Program-made: the position numbers and the translations under genes | The notes under the pieces: model-generated | Seen by the model: only the letters and a program-made list of their open reading frames with translations | The model's database searches: none | What the model was told of the DNA's origin: nothing | Assembly (NCBI RefSeq): GCF_029269265.1 | Contig: NZ_JARIXP010000004.1 | Coordinates: 524,419-588,418 of the forward strand | From: Rheinheimera sp. 1928-s | GTDB lineage: Bacteria > Pseudomonadota > Gammaproteobacteria > Enterobacterales > Alteromonadaceae | Direction: 5' to 3' | DNA: 64,000 nt | In this document: positions 43,691 through 52,120 of the stretch, in pieces | Position numbering within the stretch: position 1 is the first letter of the stretch | How the letters are laid out: each line of letters opens with the position of its first letter

Positions 43691-45374
43691 AAAATTACAA
43701 ATTTCTGACGATAGCAATAGTCAGCAACTATCTATTCTGCTCAACACATCCAAAGCTATCTCCAAAGCAGTAGATTATGAAACTTTATCAGAAGCGTTGT
43801 TGACCATTATTATTGAACAGGCTGGCGCGCAGCGGGTATTACTGCTCCACTCACAAGGCGAAAGCCTGATATTGGAAGCCAAAGCAAAAACTACATCTGA
43901 AGGCGTCATTTTTGAGTCCGTGCATTGTGAAGCTAAGTGGGACGATTTGCCTAAATCCTTAGTAAATAATGCGATTCAGACACAAAAACTGCTGTATACG
44001 AATGTCGGTCAGCAAAACTCACCTTATGATATCGACCCTTATTTTCAACGTTTCTCCGGTTTCACAGCTCTTTGTGTGCCAGCAACTAAACAAAATAAGT
44101 TAGTTGCTATTTTTTATATTGAGCTAAGTGAAAATGATGATCGGCTCAAAGATGAGTACCTCAATACACTGACCATTCTTACAGCTCTCGCGGCTGCGGC
44201 TATAACAGCTGCCCGTTTACAGACTGACATCAATGAAATGAACCAGCAGCGCCAGAAGTTAGAAAAAGCATTGCACCTGGCCGATGCATCATTGGCTATA
44301 GGTGAGCAAATCAGTAGAACCGGCAGCTGGCGCTGGGAACTGAATAAAAACACCCTAGTATGCTCGGAAGAGTTTTGTCATATCTTTGACTTAGACCCTT
44401 CGCATCGTACTATTTCATTTGCTGATTTTGCCGCTTGTATTCATCCGGACGACAAAAAAGTTGCGTTAGACCGGATTAATTACGCAGTACAAATGGAAAC
44501 GGCCATTAATGTGGAATATCGTATTCTTAAAGCCGATGGTAGTGTTTTGTATTTGACGGGGCAAGGCTGCCCAGTCTTTGACAGCAACAAACTCGTTGAT
44601 TATGTTGGCATAGTAAATGACGTCACTGCAAGGCGGACTGCTGAAAATGCGTTACGTGCGGCACAGGACGATTTGGTCAGGATGTGCCGGATTACCACCA
44701 TAGGTCAATTAGCCTCGTCTATTGCTCATGAAATTAATCAGCCTCTCATGTCTATTGCCACAAATGCCGGAGCCGGCTTGCGATGGCTGCATCGCTCTGT
44801 GCCTGACTTACAGCAGGTCAGTGCCAGTTTGCAGGCTATAGCATCCGAAGGACAAAGAGCAGGACAAATTGTACAAAGCCTTCGGACTTTAACTAAAAAT
44901 ACCAGAGCATCGCTAAATGTGTTGGATATACATGATGTGCTGAAAGGTATTCTGGCCATAGCACGCCGCGAAATTGAGCGACGTAATGTAGTATTAGTTA
45001 TGCAGCTGAATGCACAATCGTCATATATTCGGGGTGACATAGTGCAGTTGCAGCAGGTCATGTTGAATCTGCTAATGAATGCCATAGAGGCGATGAGTGA
45101 AGTCAGTAGCAGACAAAGAGTGTTAACCATCTCCACTTTTACAAAAGACGAGCAGGTTATTTTTATCGAGGTCGAAGACACTGGGCCTGGTATTAGTGAT
45201 GAGATAAAAGACCGTTTATTTGAAGCCTTCTTTACAACTAAGAAAGACGGTATGGGAATGGGGTTGGCAATTTGCCATTCAATAGTAGATATGCATGGAG
45301 GCAAGTTATCTGCATTAGCGCGTCAGCCTGTTGGCAGCGTGTTTTCATTTTTTATCCCTTTAGCCAAAGACTAA
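43680..45374 (+). CDS. GAF-PAS sensor histidine kinase
   Basis: 564 residues from the ATG at 43680. Residues about 20-190 are a GAF domain, about 215-330 a PAS domain (YRILKADGSVLYLTGQGCPVFD), then HisKA with phospho-acceptor His350 in AHEINQP, and the ATPase domain (NLLMNAIEAMSE for the N-box; DTGPGISDE; GMGMGLAICHSIVDMHGG). There are no membrane segments, so it senses a cytosolic signal. The H-box LASSIAHEINQPLMSIA is FixL-like. The cognate FixJ-type regulator follows 26 bases downstream. Confidence 0.92.
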   Translation: MKHKKLQISDDSNSQQLSILLNTSKAISKAVDYETLSEALLTIIIEQAGAQRVLLLHSQGESLILEAKAKTTSEGVIFESVHCEAKWDDLPKSLVNNAIQTQKLLYTNVGQQNSPYDIDPYFQRFSGFTALCVPATKQNKLVAIFYIELSENDDRLKDEYLNTLTILTALAAAAITAARLQTDINEMNQQRQKLEKALHLADASLAIGEQISRTGSWRWELNKNTLVCSEEFCHIFDLDPSHRTISFADFAACIHPDDKKVALDRINYAVQMETAINVEYRILKADGSVLYLTGQGCPVFDSNKLVDYVGIVNDVTARRTAENALRAAQDDLVRMCRITTIGQLASSIAHEINQPLMSIATNAGAGLRWLHRSVPDLQQVSASLQAIASEGQRAGQIVQSLRTLTKNTRASLNVLDIHDVLKGILAIARREIERRNVVLVMQLNAQSSYIRGDIVQLQQVMLNLLMNAIEAMSEVSSRQRVLTISTFTKDEQVIFIEVEDTGPGISDEIKDRLFEAFFTTKKDGMGMGLAICHSIVDMHGGKLSALARQPVGSVFSFFIPLAKD

Positions 45375-45400
45375 ATCTAAACACTTAAACGGAGGAAAAA

Positions 45401-46021
45401 ATGAATGGCTTGGTGATGGTAGTGGAAGATGAAGATCTGGTGCGAGCTGCGCTAGTGAGGCTGCTGCAGTCAGCTGATTATCAAGTACGTGATTTTGCAT
45501 CGGGTACAGATTTTTTGAGCAGCACAATTCCAGAAAGTCCGGTTTGTTTGCTGCTGGATATGCAAATGCCAGACACTACGGGTATGGACATTATTGAACA
45601 ACTGGCCAGCATAGAAGCCAGAATTCCCGTGATTTTTATTACAGGACATGGCTCTATCCCTCTGAGTGTGCGGGCGATGAAGTCAGGTGCCAGAGAGTTT
45701 TTAACCAAACCTGTTTGCCCTGATGCGTTATTGGCTGCAGTGGAGGAAGCTTTGATATCGGATCAGACCAATCTGCAACATCGTATTGAGCAGTGTGAGC
45801 TGACTACTCGCTATAACTCACTAACGCCTCGGGAACAGCAAGTACTGGAGTTTATAATCAGTGGTTTATTAATCAAACAAATTGCGGCTGAACTAGCTGT
45901 CAGTGAAATTACCATTAAAGTACATAAAAAACAGATTATGAACAAAATGCGCACCAAATCTATTACCGATCTGGTACGTATTACCGAGCGTTTGCATATC
46001 TCCCAAGCAAGAAGCCGCTAG
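45401..46021 (+). CDS. FixJ/NarL-type response regulator
   Basis: 206 residues: receiver domain with acidic EDED (9-12) and phospho-acceptor D53 (LLLDMQMPD), FLTKPV with the conserved Lys, then a LuxR-type helix-turn-helix (LTPREQQVLEFIISGLLIKQIAAELAVSEITIKVHKKQIMNKM). The TRR-like order is that of FixJ, StyR and TodT. A GGAGG site precedes the ATG by 6 bases. It forms a two-gene unit with the GAF-PAS kinase. The stop is only 12 bases from the end of the TMEM175-like gene, which converges. Confidence 0.92.
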   Translation: MNGLVMVVEDEDLVRAALVRLLQSADYQVRDFASGTDFLSSTIPESPVCLLLDMQMPDTTGMDIIEQLASIEARIPVIFITGHGSIPLSVRAMKSGAREFLTKPVCPDALLAAVEEALISDQTNLQHRIEQCELTTRYNSLTPREQQVLEFIISGLLIKQIAAELAVSEITIKVHKKQIMNKMRTKSITDLVRITERLHISQARSR

Positions 46022-46033
46022 GATATCGCTTAT

Positions 46034-46621
46034 TTAACTTTTAACGTCATGTTCCAGACTACGCTCTATACGCTGATCCGGGGTCAACCAAAGTATGGCA
46101 ATGCCAATGTAAAGCGCTAAAGCCAAGCACTGAGAAACAAAGGACAGCAGAACACCTAACAGATAACACAGCATAGATAAGCGACCTTTCCAATCCTTTC
46201 CTACCGCGTATTTCAACCTCGATTGCTCGCCTTGCGAAACAATAATTCTACGTTCCAGTATCCAATAAGCTAAAGAGGCCATTAGCAAGACAAAGCCATA
46301 CAAAGCGACCGGCTGAGCTGAGAAGCGACTTTCCCCCATCCATGCGGTCGTAAATGGGATCAGAGATAACCAGAACAGCAGATGCAAATTAGCCCAGAGG
46401 ATAGACCCTGTCACTTTGTCGCAGACGTAGAGCATATGGTGATGATTATTCCAATATATGCCTAAATAGATAAAACTCATCACATAACTAAAAATCACTG
46501 GTAGTAAGGGGAATAAGGCTTCCAAACTGTGCCCTGTCGGGATGTGCATTTCAAGCACCATTATAGTGATAATAATGGCCAAAACCCCGTCAAACAATGC
46601 CTCTAATCTATTCTTTCCCAT
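46034..46621 (-). CDS. TMEM175 family (DUF1211) potassium channel-like protein
   Basis: 195 residues with about five to six transmembrane helices. NRLEALFDGVLAIIITIMVLEM at the N-terminus is the TMEM175 helix-1 signature, where bacterial members use F-x-D-x-[VA] patterns; WNNHHHMLY and LFWLSLIPF are also conserved. Bacterial TMEM175 proteins are potassium-selective channels; whether this one conducts cannot be said. About 90 bases upstream is the motif AACCTATACATAGGCATA. A damaged copy of its 5' end lies at 47965-48043. Confidence 0.85.
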   Translation of the reverse strand: MGKNRLEALFDGVLAIIITIMVLEMHIPTGHSLEALFPLLPVIFSYVMSFIYLGIYWNNHHHMLYVCDKVTGSILWANLHLLFWLSLIPFTTAWMGESRFSAQPVALYGFVLLMASLAYWILERRIIVSQGEQSRLKYAVGKDWKGRLSMLCYLLGVLLSFVSQCLALALYIGIAILWLTPDQRIERSLEHDVKS

Positions 46622-46709
46622 AAGAGTGTTTCCCTTCTAACTCCTGATGTCATATCCCGGAGAATCAGATTACCGTTACCGCAAGTCTACTAAAGCTGAC
46701 AGTGAAGTG

Positions 46710-46727
46710 AACCTATACATAGGCATA
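46710..46727. promoter_or_regulatory. Motif AACCTATACATAGGCATA upstream of the TMEM175 gene
   Basis: An 18-base motif, with CCTATacATAGG inside, located about 90 bases upstream of the TMEM175 start. It recurs with two changes at 48137-48154 (upstream of the TMEM175 relic) and exactly at 61995-62012 (upstream of the pirin operon). Probably an activator or repressor site; the binding protein is unknown. Confidence 0.5.
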
Positions 46728-46864
46728 AGTTATCTGTGATCTTTCCCCGAGATCAACACAGATCCTTCGATGATATTTCCAGTTACTTGAATTGCAACAA
46801 GTCAACATCAGTGTTAAGCATCTACCAATAAGAGAGCAAAGATGGGCACAAACGGCAGCAAAAG

Positions 46865-47764
46865 CTAAAAACAATAGGGCACACGAACAGCCCGGCGATA
46901 ATCAGACGGACTCATATGCTGATGTTTAAAAAATACCCTGGCAAGTACCTGACTAGACGAGTAGCCAGTCTTTAACGCTATATCCATGATTGGAAGATCA
47001 GTTAATGCAAGAAGCTCACAGGCTTTCTCCACCCGTAATTGCGTCAGGTAGACGAGTGGTGATACGCCCACACTTTGCTTGAACATGCGGGCAAAATGAT
47101 AAGATGAAAGTTGTGCCTCCGCAGCCAACTCGTCCAGGCTGATGTCTTCAGATAGCCGCTCGCGCATCAACTCCTGACAACGTCGAATAGCCCAGGGTGC
47201 AAGGCCCCCCTTTGCTGAATAGAATGCTGTTCCACTCAAACGACAGAGCTCAGCCAGTATCTCGCAACCTGCGGCTCGGGCCATTAGACGCGACGGAGTA
47301 CCTTCTTCGTCAGACAATGCCCACAATTTCCGCAGCGTAGACTGGATAGCTGACGAGTTAAATGAACCTCTGTAAAGCCGTAAGTCTTCCCACGATATCT
47401 TACCGTCAGATGCTTCATCGAGCACTCCCTGCCATTGCGTTACAGGAAACGACAAACAGCGAAGTTGATGACTGATATCAACCGTAATCGTATTGGCAAA
47501 GTTCGGCGCAGAAAGATAGAGACTGTTCTTTTCGCTTGTCACATCGAAACGCCCCCCGCCAGAACTACCGCTCACACGGCTGCCACCAAGCATGTCCTGA
47601 GTCAAAACGAGATCTGGCAAGGCCGGACGAGACATCTCGCAACCTGGTCGCATGACTTCAAGCAAGTCCAGGATACCTCCCGGAGATTTTTTTGTGCTCA
47701 CATAAGATGCTTCTTTGCTCTCAGAATACCAGTGGGCAAAAGATGGGGGATAAGATGCAGAAAT
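46865..47764 (-). CDS. AraC family regulator, paralogue 3, probable ATT start
   Basis: 299 residues if it starts at ATT (47764), which has AAGGAG 8 bases upstream. From there the protein reads (M)SASYPPSFAHWYSESKEASY and VSTKKSPGGILDLLEV, which aligns with the N-termini of paralogues 1 and 2 (FTKWYCEGQQANYVRARKAP). A GTG at 47701 would cut off that conserved part. The remaining layout is the same as in the other two: sensor domain, then AraC helix-turn-helix pair ending GYSSSQVLARVFFKHQHMSPSDYRR. ATT starts are rare, or the base may be a mutated ATG. Confidence 0.8.
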   Translation of the reverse strand: MSASYPPSFAHWYSESKEASYVSTKKSPGGILDLLEVMRPGCEMSRPALPDLVLTQDMLGGSRVSGSSGGGRFDVTSEKNSLYLSAPNFANTITVDISHQLRCLSFPVTQWQGVLDEASDGKISWEDLRLYRGSFNSSAIQSTLRKLWALSDEEGTPSRLMARAAGCEILAELCRLSGTAFYSAKGGLAPWAIRRCQELMRERLSEDISLDELAAEAQLSSYHFARMFKQSVGVSPLVYLTQLRVEKACELLALTDLPIMDIALKTGYSSSQVLARVFFKHQHMSPSDYRRAVRVPYCF

Positions 47765-47964
47765 TGTTGTGTCTCCTTTGAAATAGCGACTGCCTCCGTT
47801 CGATAATCCTTTTGAATAAAATCATGCGCCATATTATCGTTGGTCCAATTCTAATTATAGGAATTGTAATAGTTAGACACCAACAAAAAAGCATTCAGAG
47901 TAACAATTCTTTACCTTAAAAAGTGTAGTAACTTAATTTTTAAATCACTTTAACAGCTAGTGAC

Positions 47965-48043
47965 ATATAGGATGTTCGATTCACAGCACCACAATAGCGA
48001 GCACTCCGTCAAACATGGCTTCCAGTCTGTTTTACCCATACAT
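47965..48043 (-). pseudogene. Relic of a TMEM175 gene 5' end
   Basis: Read on the minus strand, ATGGGTAAA (48039 down) then ACAGACTGGAAGCCATGTTT gives NRLEAMFDGVLAIVV after a one-base deletion, matching the N-terminus of the TMEM175-like protein (NRLEALFDGVLAII). A 12-base deletion and a TGA follow. Further upstream sequence also matches: the motif at 48137-48154 and the distance are similar to those of the intact gene. It is a damaged duplicate promoter and gene start. Confidence 0.6.
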
Positions 48044-48136
48044 CACACCTATATCTGCCATGGATAAATCTCAAAAATTCAGCCTGAAAAACCTGATTGC
48101 TAAGGCTTTCCCTTTACTTCAACAGAGCATCAAATG

Positions 48137-48154
48137 GACCTATACACAGGCATA
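48137..48154. promoter_or_regulatory. Motif copy GACCTATACACAGGCATA upstream of the TMEM175 relic
   Basis: Sixteen of 18 bases match the motif at 46710-46727. It is the promoter-side landmark that shows the relic was once a complete copy. The rest of 47765-48337 contains no gene. Confidence 0.45.
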
Positions 48155-48337
48155 ATATTTCCACTATTTGATTGATGTTATTCTGCTTATACTCAATGTA
48201 GTTCTCGATGATTTCTTTTTGCCAATTGATCTGATTGCAAAAATCACACTGAGTTACCTTCCATAGGAGATCGATAGCTAGGAGCAGCTATTTAGTACCG
48301 ACGACTTTTTCATAATTAGCTCATGAGGCTTATCAAG

Positions 48338-49831
48338 ATGAAATCAATTTATTTACTATTCGTACTTCTATCCACTTTTGGTATCCATGCTTGTACGCCA
48401 CAAAAACCCTTTATGGATTATGTGCTTAACTGGGACGGAGACACCTCTATACTGGAGGTCGAACTGACGTATTCTGCATCCCAAAAGGACAGTACTGTAT
48501 TTGTATTCGGAGACCCTAGTTTTGGTGGACAGAATGATATATTTAAAGTCATCAAAAATATTCGTGTTGCCCCACCTGAAGTGGTCAAGATTGACTATGC
48601 GACCAGACAAATCACCATACATCACAATGGGGCTGAAGAACGCAAGATCCGCTATGAAATAGACGGTTCGTTTAACAAGAATCAGCCAACGCTAGCATCT
48701 CAAACGGAACTGTTCAGGCCAGTTATCACCAAAGGATTATTAACCTTGGTAAATAAGCAATTTACCTTAAAAATAACCGATGAAAGTAATCCATTGGTAT
48801 CCTTCATATGGCGTGATCATCCCGAAAACTTTAACTATTTTAATTCCGTTGTTCCATCTCAAAGAGACCCATTGAAAAAGATTTCAGCCTATTACAACCA
48901 AGTTTCCGAAATGGTTTACTTTGTCATGGGAGATAATATCGATGTTAGGGAATATGATGTTATGGACGTTCCCTATTACAGTGTGACTACGAAAGAGGAC
49001 AAGTATGGGAATGATTTGCAGGGGAGTCTAAGCCCTTTTTTCGAAAGCTATTTCCCAAGCATCCATAGGTTTTGGAACGATACTGATTTTCCGTTCTATT
49101 TTTTAGCCGCATCGGCACTTCAAAATAATCAAAAGGAAATAGGAGCAGGTGGCTTTGGGATGAAAAACGGCTTTGTAATGAAGCTGGGAAGAACATTTGG
49201 TGCCTGGGAAAAGTATGTAACAGCACACGAAACTGCCCATACCTGGATAGGGATCAAAATGATGTTGGGTAAGGGAAGTTTTGATCATCAATGGTTTGGT
49301 GAAGGGTTTAACGACTACACCACCCTCATTAATTTGGCAAACAGCAAAATTTATGAGCAAGAGGATTTTCTGCATTACCTGAACGACGAGACCCTAAAAA
49401 AGCATTACGAGAGTAACGTTAAAGGGGCACACAATGATTCCATTGCCGCAAACTATTGGACGGACTACGCCAATTATGGAAAGCTCCCCTACCGACGGGG
49501 TCTGATCTATGCTTTTTTTCTGGACAACCAAATCAGGTTGGCCTCAAATGGAAAATTCACCCTTAGGAATATGTTGCTTGACCTTTACCAGTATAGAAAG
49601 GCAAAAAATAAGGATGAGGCTTTAACTGTTGATGATTTTATTAGCGTAGGCGCTACTTATATAGACAAAGAAGAGCTATCACAACAAGTACAACGTTTTA
49701 TGATAGAAGGGCTCCCTATTGATTTTAACAATGTAAAGCTTATAGACGCATTCAATATCGAAATAAACGGTGGCATACCACAGCTAAACTTGAGTGAGGG
49801 AGCAGACCTGGCAAGAATATATCAATGGTAA
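48338..49831 (+). CDS. Lipoprotein zinc aminopeptidase-like (M61/M1 gluzincin)
   Basis: 497 residues from the ATG at 48338 (GAGG 9 bases upstream). A lipobox TFGIHAC puts the lipidated Cys at 19. HETAH (H297, E298, H301) with the third ligand Glu in HQWFGEGFND is the zinc site of M1/M61 peptidases; the surrounding VTAHETAHTWIG fits M61 glycyl-aminopeptidase-type enzymes. The N-terminal beta domain (YVLNWDGDTSILEVELTYSA) also fits M61. The codon use is AT-rich and the sequence has Lys/Asn/Ile-rich stretches unlike its neighbours. Such lipoproteins are common in Bacteroidota, so transfer is possible. Confidence 0.75.
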   Translation: MKSIYLLFVLLSTFGIHACTPQKPFMDYVLNWDGDTSILEVELTYSASQKDSTVFVFGDPSFGGQNDIFKVIKNIRVAPPEVVKIDYATRQITIHHNGAEERKIRYEIDGSFNKNQPTLASQTELFRPVITKGLLTLVNKQFTLKITDESNPLVSFIWRDHPENFNYFNSVVPSQRDPLKKISAYYNQVSEMVYFVMGDNIDVREYDVMDVPYYSVTTKEDKYGNDLQGSLSPFFESYFPSIHRFWNDTDFPFYFLAASALQNNQKEIGAGGFGMKNGFVMKLGRTFGAWEKYVTAHETAHTWIGIKMMLGKGSFDHQWFGEGFNDYTTLINLANSKIYEQEDFLHYLNDETLKKHYESNVKGAHNDSIAANYWTDYANYGKLPYRRGLIYAFFLDNQIRLASNGKFTLRNMLLDLYQYRKAKNKDEALTVDDFISVGATYIDKEELSQQVQRFMIEGLPIDFNNVKLIDAFNIEINGGIPQLNLSEGADLARIYQW

Positions 49832-50158
49832 TTGATAATATGAATTGTACTAAATAACTTATATGTACATCACATGGCGTCAACCTTTTTACTTCAGATA
49901 AGTGACAACTGACATGAATGAGTGTGATGACCAAGGGATAGTGCCGGTCTAATTACCGAGCGACTTTGTCGTAATGAGACTATAAGATTTTCTGTGTAAC
50001 TGACTGTTCATCAGTTACGTACCTATAGCAAAAACACTGCCAACCGATAGCCCAAGGCTTATAGTTATACAGTTAGTTACAGCCATTAAGTGAGCAGCAT
50101 AGTATGTTGTTATATATGACAATTATTCACTTTAAGACTAACTAAATAAGGTTCTCGG
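49832..50158. other. Gap without genes
   Basis: About 327 bases between the peptidase and the MipA-type gene. Low-complexity AT-rich sequence, no gene or dyad seen. The ribosome site for the next gene is a weak AAGG at its right end. Confidence 0.4.
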
Positions 50159-50914
50159 ATGTTCGTTTGTCGTTATTTTTCAGCTGCAGTGTTAGCTGTA
50201 GCTGCGTTATGTAGTGCTAAAGTAGCAGCACAGCAAGCCGCTCATCAGGGCTTTTTGTACGGTGTAGGTATAGGAGTAAATCAAGAGATATATAACGACT
50301 TCAGTAGCCGCACCATACCTTTACCAATACTGGGTTATCAGGGTGAAAGATTATCCGTTTATGGCCCTTTTATCAGTTATAAGCTGTTGGAGCTGGAAAA
50401 TATTAGCTTCAGCGCTAAGCTCGCGCCACGGTTCGCTGGCTTTGATGGATCTGACAGTCCTGTGTTTACCAACATGGCTGAACGCAAAGACTCACTGGAT
50501 GGCGGTTTGGGTGTGCAACTACGTCAGCGAGGCTGGCTACTTGAAGCCGATACAGTCTTTGATCTATTGGGTAACTCAAATGGCAGTGAATCGAAACTGA
50601 CGGTAAGTTACAGTTACCTTGCCACAGTGGTAATCATTGAACCTAAGCTTAGTGTCAGTTATTTCGACACTAAGTTAGTGAACTATTACTACGGCGTGCG
50701 CCCTGAAGAAGTAACAGCACAACGCCCTGCATACAAAGCTGACGGTTCTGTTAATTACAACGCAGGTTTTTCGCTTAGTACACCATTGTTTTTCGACGGC
50801 ATGACCAAGCTGGGGCTAGAGCACCATTGGTATGGTAACAGCGTCAGTAATAGCCCTCTTACTGATCGAAATCGCGGCTGGTCAGCTTCTTTATACTGGT
50901 TTACATTGTTCTGA
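50159..50914 (+). CDS. MipA/OmpV family outer-membrane protein
   Basis: 251 residues with a signal peptide (residues 1-24, ending KVAAQQA). A beta-barrel composition with aromatic ends: FLYGVGIGVNQEIYNDFSSRTIPLPILGYQGERLSVYGP at the start, and final WSASLYWFTLF with a C-terminal Phe as in outer-membrane barrels. The Y-G-V..P.E segment (YYYGVRPEE) is conserved in MipA/OmpV scaffolding proteins. It is isolated; the role is envelope related, perhaps a regulated porin-like protein. Confidence 0.85.
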   Translation: MFVCRYFSAAVLAVAALCSAKVAAQQAAHQGFLYGVGIGVNQEIYNDFSSRTIPLPILGYQGERLSVYGPFISYKLLELENISFSAKLAPRFAGFDGSDSPVFTNMAERKDSLDGGLGVQLRQRGWLLEADTVFDLLGNSNGSESKLTVSYSYLATVVIIEPKLSVSYFDTKLVNYYYGVRPEEVTAQRPAYKADGSVNYNAGFSLSTPLFFDGMTKLGLEHHWYGNSVSNSPLTDRNRGWSASLYWFTLF

Positions 50915-51095
50915 GTGAATTGCTGCCCGTTGCTACCATCTTAGCCGTATGGCCCCAAAGTATGCTGAGGTTATAGGGACTTTTGCTGCTAAAGCCGATT
51001 TACAGACGCAGTAATATCAGCTCTTTGCACAAGCATAGTGAGGTATCTGTGATTATGATTGCGGTCATTCATTCCACATAGGGCTCGACCACCAA

Positions 51096-51139
51096 CTTCC
51101 GATAGCTTGCACACTTTTTAGTGTGCAAGCTATCGGAAG
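51096..51139. repeat. Perfect 20-bp inverted repeat
   Basis: Bases 51096-51115 pair fully with 51120-51139 around TTTT (the arms run from CTTCCGATAG to CTATCGGAAG). This is the strongest hairpin in the window. It lies between the MipA gene (+) and the LysR gene (-), which converge. It may be a bidirectional terminator or a small mobile repeat. Confidence 0.55.
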
Positions 51140-51171
51140 AAAAGCAACTTACATGAGGGTAAAACTTCGCT

Positions 51172-52053
51172 TTAAATGTTGTTCATGGTGAGGTATCGAA
51201 GGTGTCCAATGAATGTCCGGATAACTGGTCCAAGTTTATCTGTATCATTGTAGTTAAGGTAATACATCATACTTCTTAGCCCACCTCTGGATAACGGAAG
51301 AGCACTCAATTGCCCGGAATCAATATAGGGTTTAACTAAATGCCCCGGTAGCCATGCAAAACCAAGACCTTTTAATAGCAGATCAATAGAGGTGCCTATA
51401 TGACTTACAGTCCATCTCTGCTCTGAACCAATCCCCACTGGCTCCCTACTTTTCCTCAATCCAGAATCCCGCAACACAATCTGCCGGTAGCATTTAAGAT
51501 CATCCAGACTCAACTCTTTACCACATTGATTAAGTGGATGGGTTTGGGCTGCAACTGCGATAAATTCAACATTACAGATATCCTCACAAAGATGATGTAT
51601 AAAAGGTGACACAGCAATCTCGGCCTTCCCCATAGAGAGTAATTCATCTGCGCCAGATAGCACTGTCTCCATCAACTCTATCCGGGTAAGGGGATATTCC
51701 TCTGACACCGCTGCTAATGCCTCGTATAACGCAGCTCTGGGGAACCCGTAATCAATAGCTATATTAATTATGGATTCAACACCCGTTTGGTAGTTTAACG
51801 CCACATTCTCCATTCTCTCTGCTTCAGAAAGTAACAGATTAATACTCTGCAACAACTGCTCTCCAGCCGGAGTTAAACTCGTTTTACGATTTTCAACACA
51901 GACTAATCGCACACCCAGAGAGTCTTCCATTTTATACACTGCATTGTGAATGCTTGACTGACTTTTAAAAACAACCTCAGCGGCCTGGTGAAATCCACCA
52001 TGCTCAGCAACAGCTTTAAACATTCGCCATTGCTGTACTGTTGAACGTACCAT
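51172..52053 (-). CDS. LysR family transcription regulator
   Basis: 293 residues. The helix-turn-helix near the N-terminus is WRMFKAVAEHGGFHQAAEVVFKSQSSIHNAVYKMEDSLGVRLV, followed by a linker and a substrate-binding domain (VESIINIAIDYGFPRAALYEALA, CRQIVLRDSG...). The variant of the family resembles regulators near efflux or oxidoreductase genes; the target is probably the neighbouring KefC gene, only 68 bases away, on the same strand and upstream. The N-terminus of 10 residues and its start ATG are typical. The regulator gene follows the antiporter. Confidence 0.88.
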   Translation of the reverse strand: MVRSTVQQWRMFKAVAEHGGFHQAAEVVFKSQSSIHNAVYKMEDSLGVRLVCVENRKTSLTPAGEQLLQSINLLLSEAERMENVALNYQTGVESIINIAIDYGFPRAALYEALAAVSEEYPLTRIELMETVLSGADELLSMGKAEIAVSPFIHHLCEDICNVEFIAVAAQTHPLNQCGKELSLDDLKCYRQIVLRDSGLRKSREPVGIGSEQRWTVSHIGTSIDLLLKGLGFAWLPGHLVKPYIDSGQLSALPLSRGGLRSMMYYLNYNDTDKLGPVIRTFIGHLRYLTMNNI

Positions 52054-52120
52054 ATTGACCTCTTAAAACTTATTCCGTCTTGAAACAATACAAGTAACCT
52101 TAAAAAGTAAGCTGATACTC

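Noticed and set aside
44738..45304. 188-codon minus-strand frame inside the histidine kinase
   Set aside because: Antisense shadow of the HisKA and ATPase domains.
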